Part shown: in pieces, positions 63,913 to 64,000 of the stretch
How positions within the stretch are numbered: the first letter of the stretch is position 1
Layout of the letters: each line of letters begins with the position of its first letter
Assembly (NCBI GenBank): GCA_963709505.1
Contig: CAVPXC010000007.1
Location: 62,001-126,000 of the forward strand
DNA from: CAVPXC01 sp963709505
GTDB lineage: Bacteria; Chloroflexota; Anaerolineae; JAAEKA01
Direction of reading: 5' to 3'
Length of the DNA stretch: 64,000 nt
The notes under the pieces: generated by a model
The model's input: only the letters and a program-made list of their open reading frames with translations
What the model was told of the DNA's origin: nothing
Database searches by the model: none
Program-made: the position numbers and the translations under genes

Positions 63913-64000
63913 AAGCACCTGCTATGGTGATGACGTAACTTGTGGGCCTGCGAGTCGAACACATCCACAGACCCACAGATACGCCCTCACGCGTCATTGC

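Overview
The window looks like a chromosomal contig from a GC-rich, probably filamentous member of the Chloroflexota (Caldilineae/Anaerolineae-like). This is an inference from the gene content: lipoproteins with long Pro/Thr-rich spacers, CHAT-domain proteins, WS/DGAT acyltransferases, a pyruvoyl arginine decarboxylase and many intergenic palindromes. I saw no rRNA, tRNA or CRISPR array. At least 20 conserved genes are interrupted by single-base frameshifts, several of them in homopolymers. Many of these are probably sequencing errors in an unpolished assembly, so such genes are annotated as one reading frame with the break noted.

Layout. 0-5.4 kb: a tandem universal stress protein, then a compact minus-strand operon (DUF3467 protein, translin-family protein, N-terminal half of a Cas4-like nuclease, L,D-transpeptidase, ABC ATPase, ABC permease, C-terminal half of the Cas4-like nuclease). 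5.7-9.7 kb: a PEP-synthase-like protein and a three-gene polyamine cluster (arginine decarboxylase, agmatinase, deoxyhypusine-synthase-like protein). 9.8-13.5 kb: two WS/DGAT acyltransferases carrying C-terminal helix-hairpin-helix modules. 14.2-19.8 kb: a TrmB-type regulator with its own promoter and operator, followed by a MacB/Lol-like exporter (double permease, lipoprotein adaptor, ATPase). 20.4-26.3 kb: a minus-strand defence-like operon in which CHAT protease domains occur with an McrB-like AAA+ motor and a McrC-like (DUF2357-type) protein. Its first gene is a decayed CHAT-STAND relic.

26.5-36.2 kb: cation efflux protein, Rpn-family protein, a DeoR regulator with three 11-bp operator repeats, a corrinoid-protein/methyltransferase fusion, two small unknown or stress proteins, an NHL lipoprotein and a HAMP-GAF sensor. 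36.6-48.9 kb: an L-rhamnose locus made of a DeoR-periplasmic-binding-protein chimera, rhaT, two permeases, rhaS, an alpha/beta hydrolase, isomerase, mutarotase, kinase, an IMPase-like phosphatase and an ABM-domain protein. 48.9-54 kb: a histidine kinase/response regulator pair, GNAT, an FG-rich protein, a ThuA-like protein and a Gfo/Idh/MocA oxidoreductase. 54-56.7 kb: a PD-(D/E)XK-like protein and a DUF4143 ATPase. 56.8-63.9 kb: secreted or lipid-anchored esterase, intradiol dioxygenase, M23 peptidase and a heavily disrupted beta-propeller lipoprotein, then a second two-component pair.

The intergenic DNA is unusually rich in small repeats. There is an 82-bp MITE with 5-bp CTNAG target duplications that twice sits exactly on a stop codon, a 153-bp element with 9-bp duplications, a family of 32-bp hairpins whose stems differ in compensating ways, TGTCAAG-type token arrays, and a 96-130 bp palindromic element. 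The most novel-looking signals are the CHAT-McrB/McrC-like operon and the membrane-anchored Cas4-like nuclease split into two genes.
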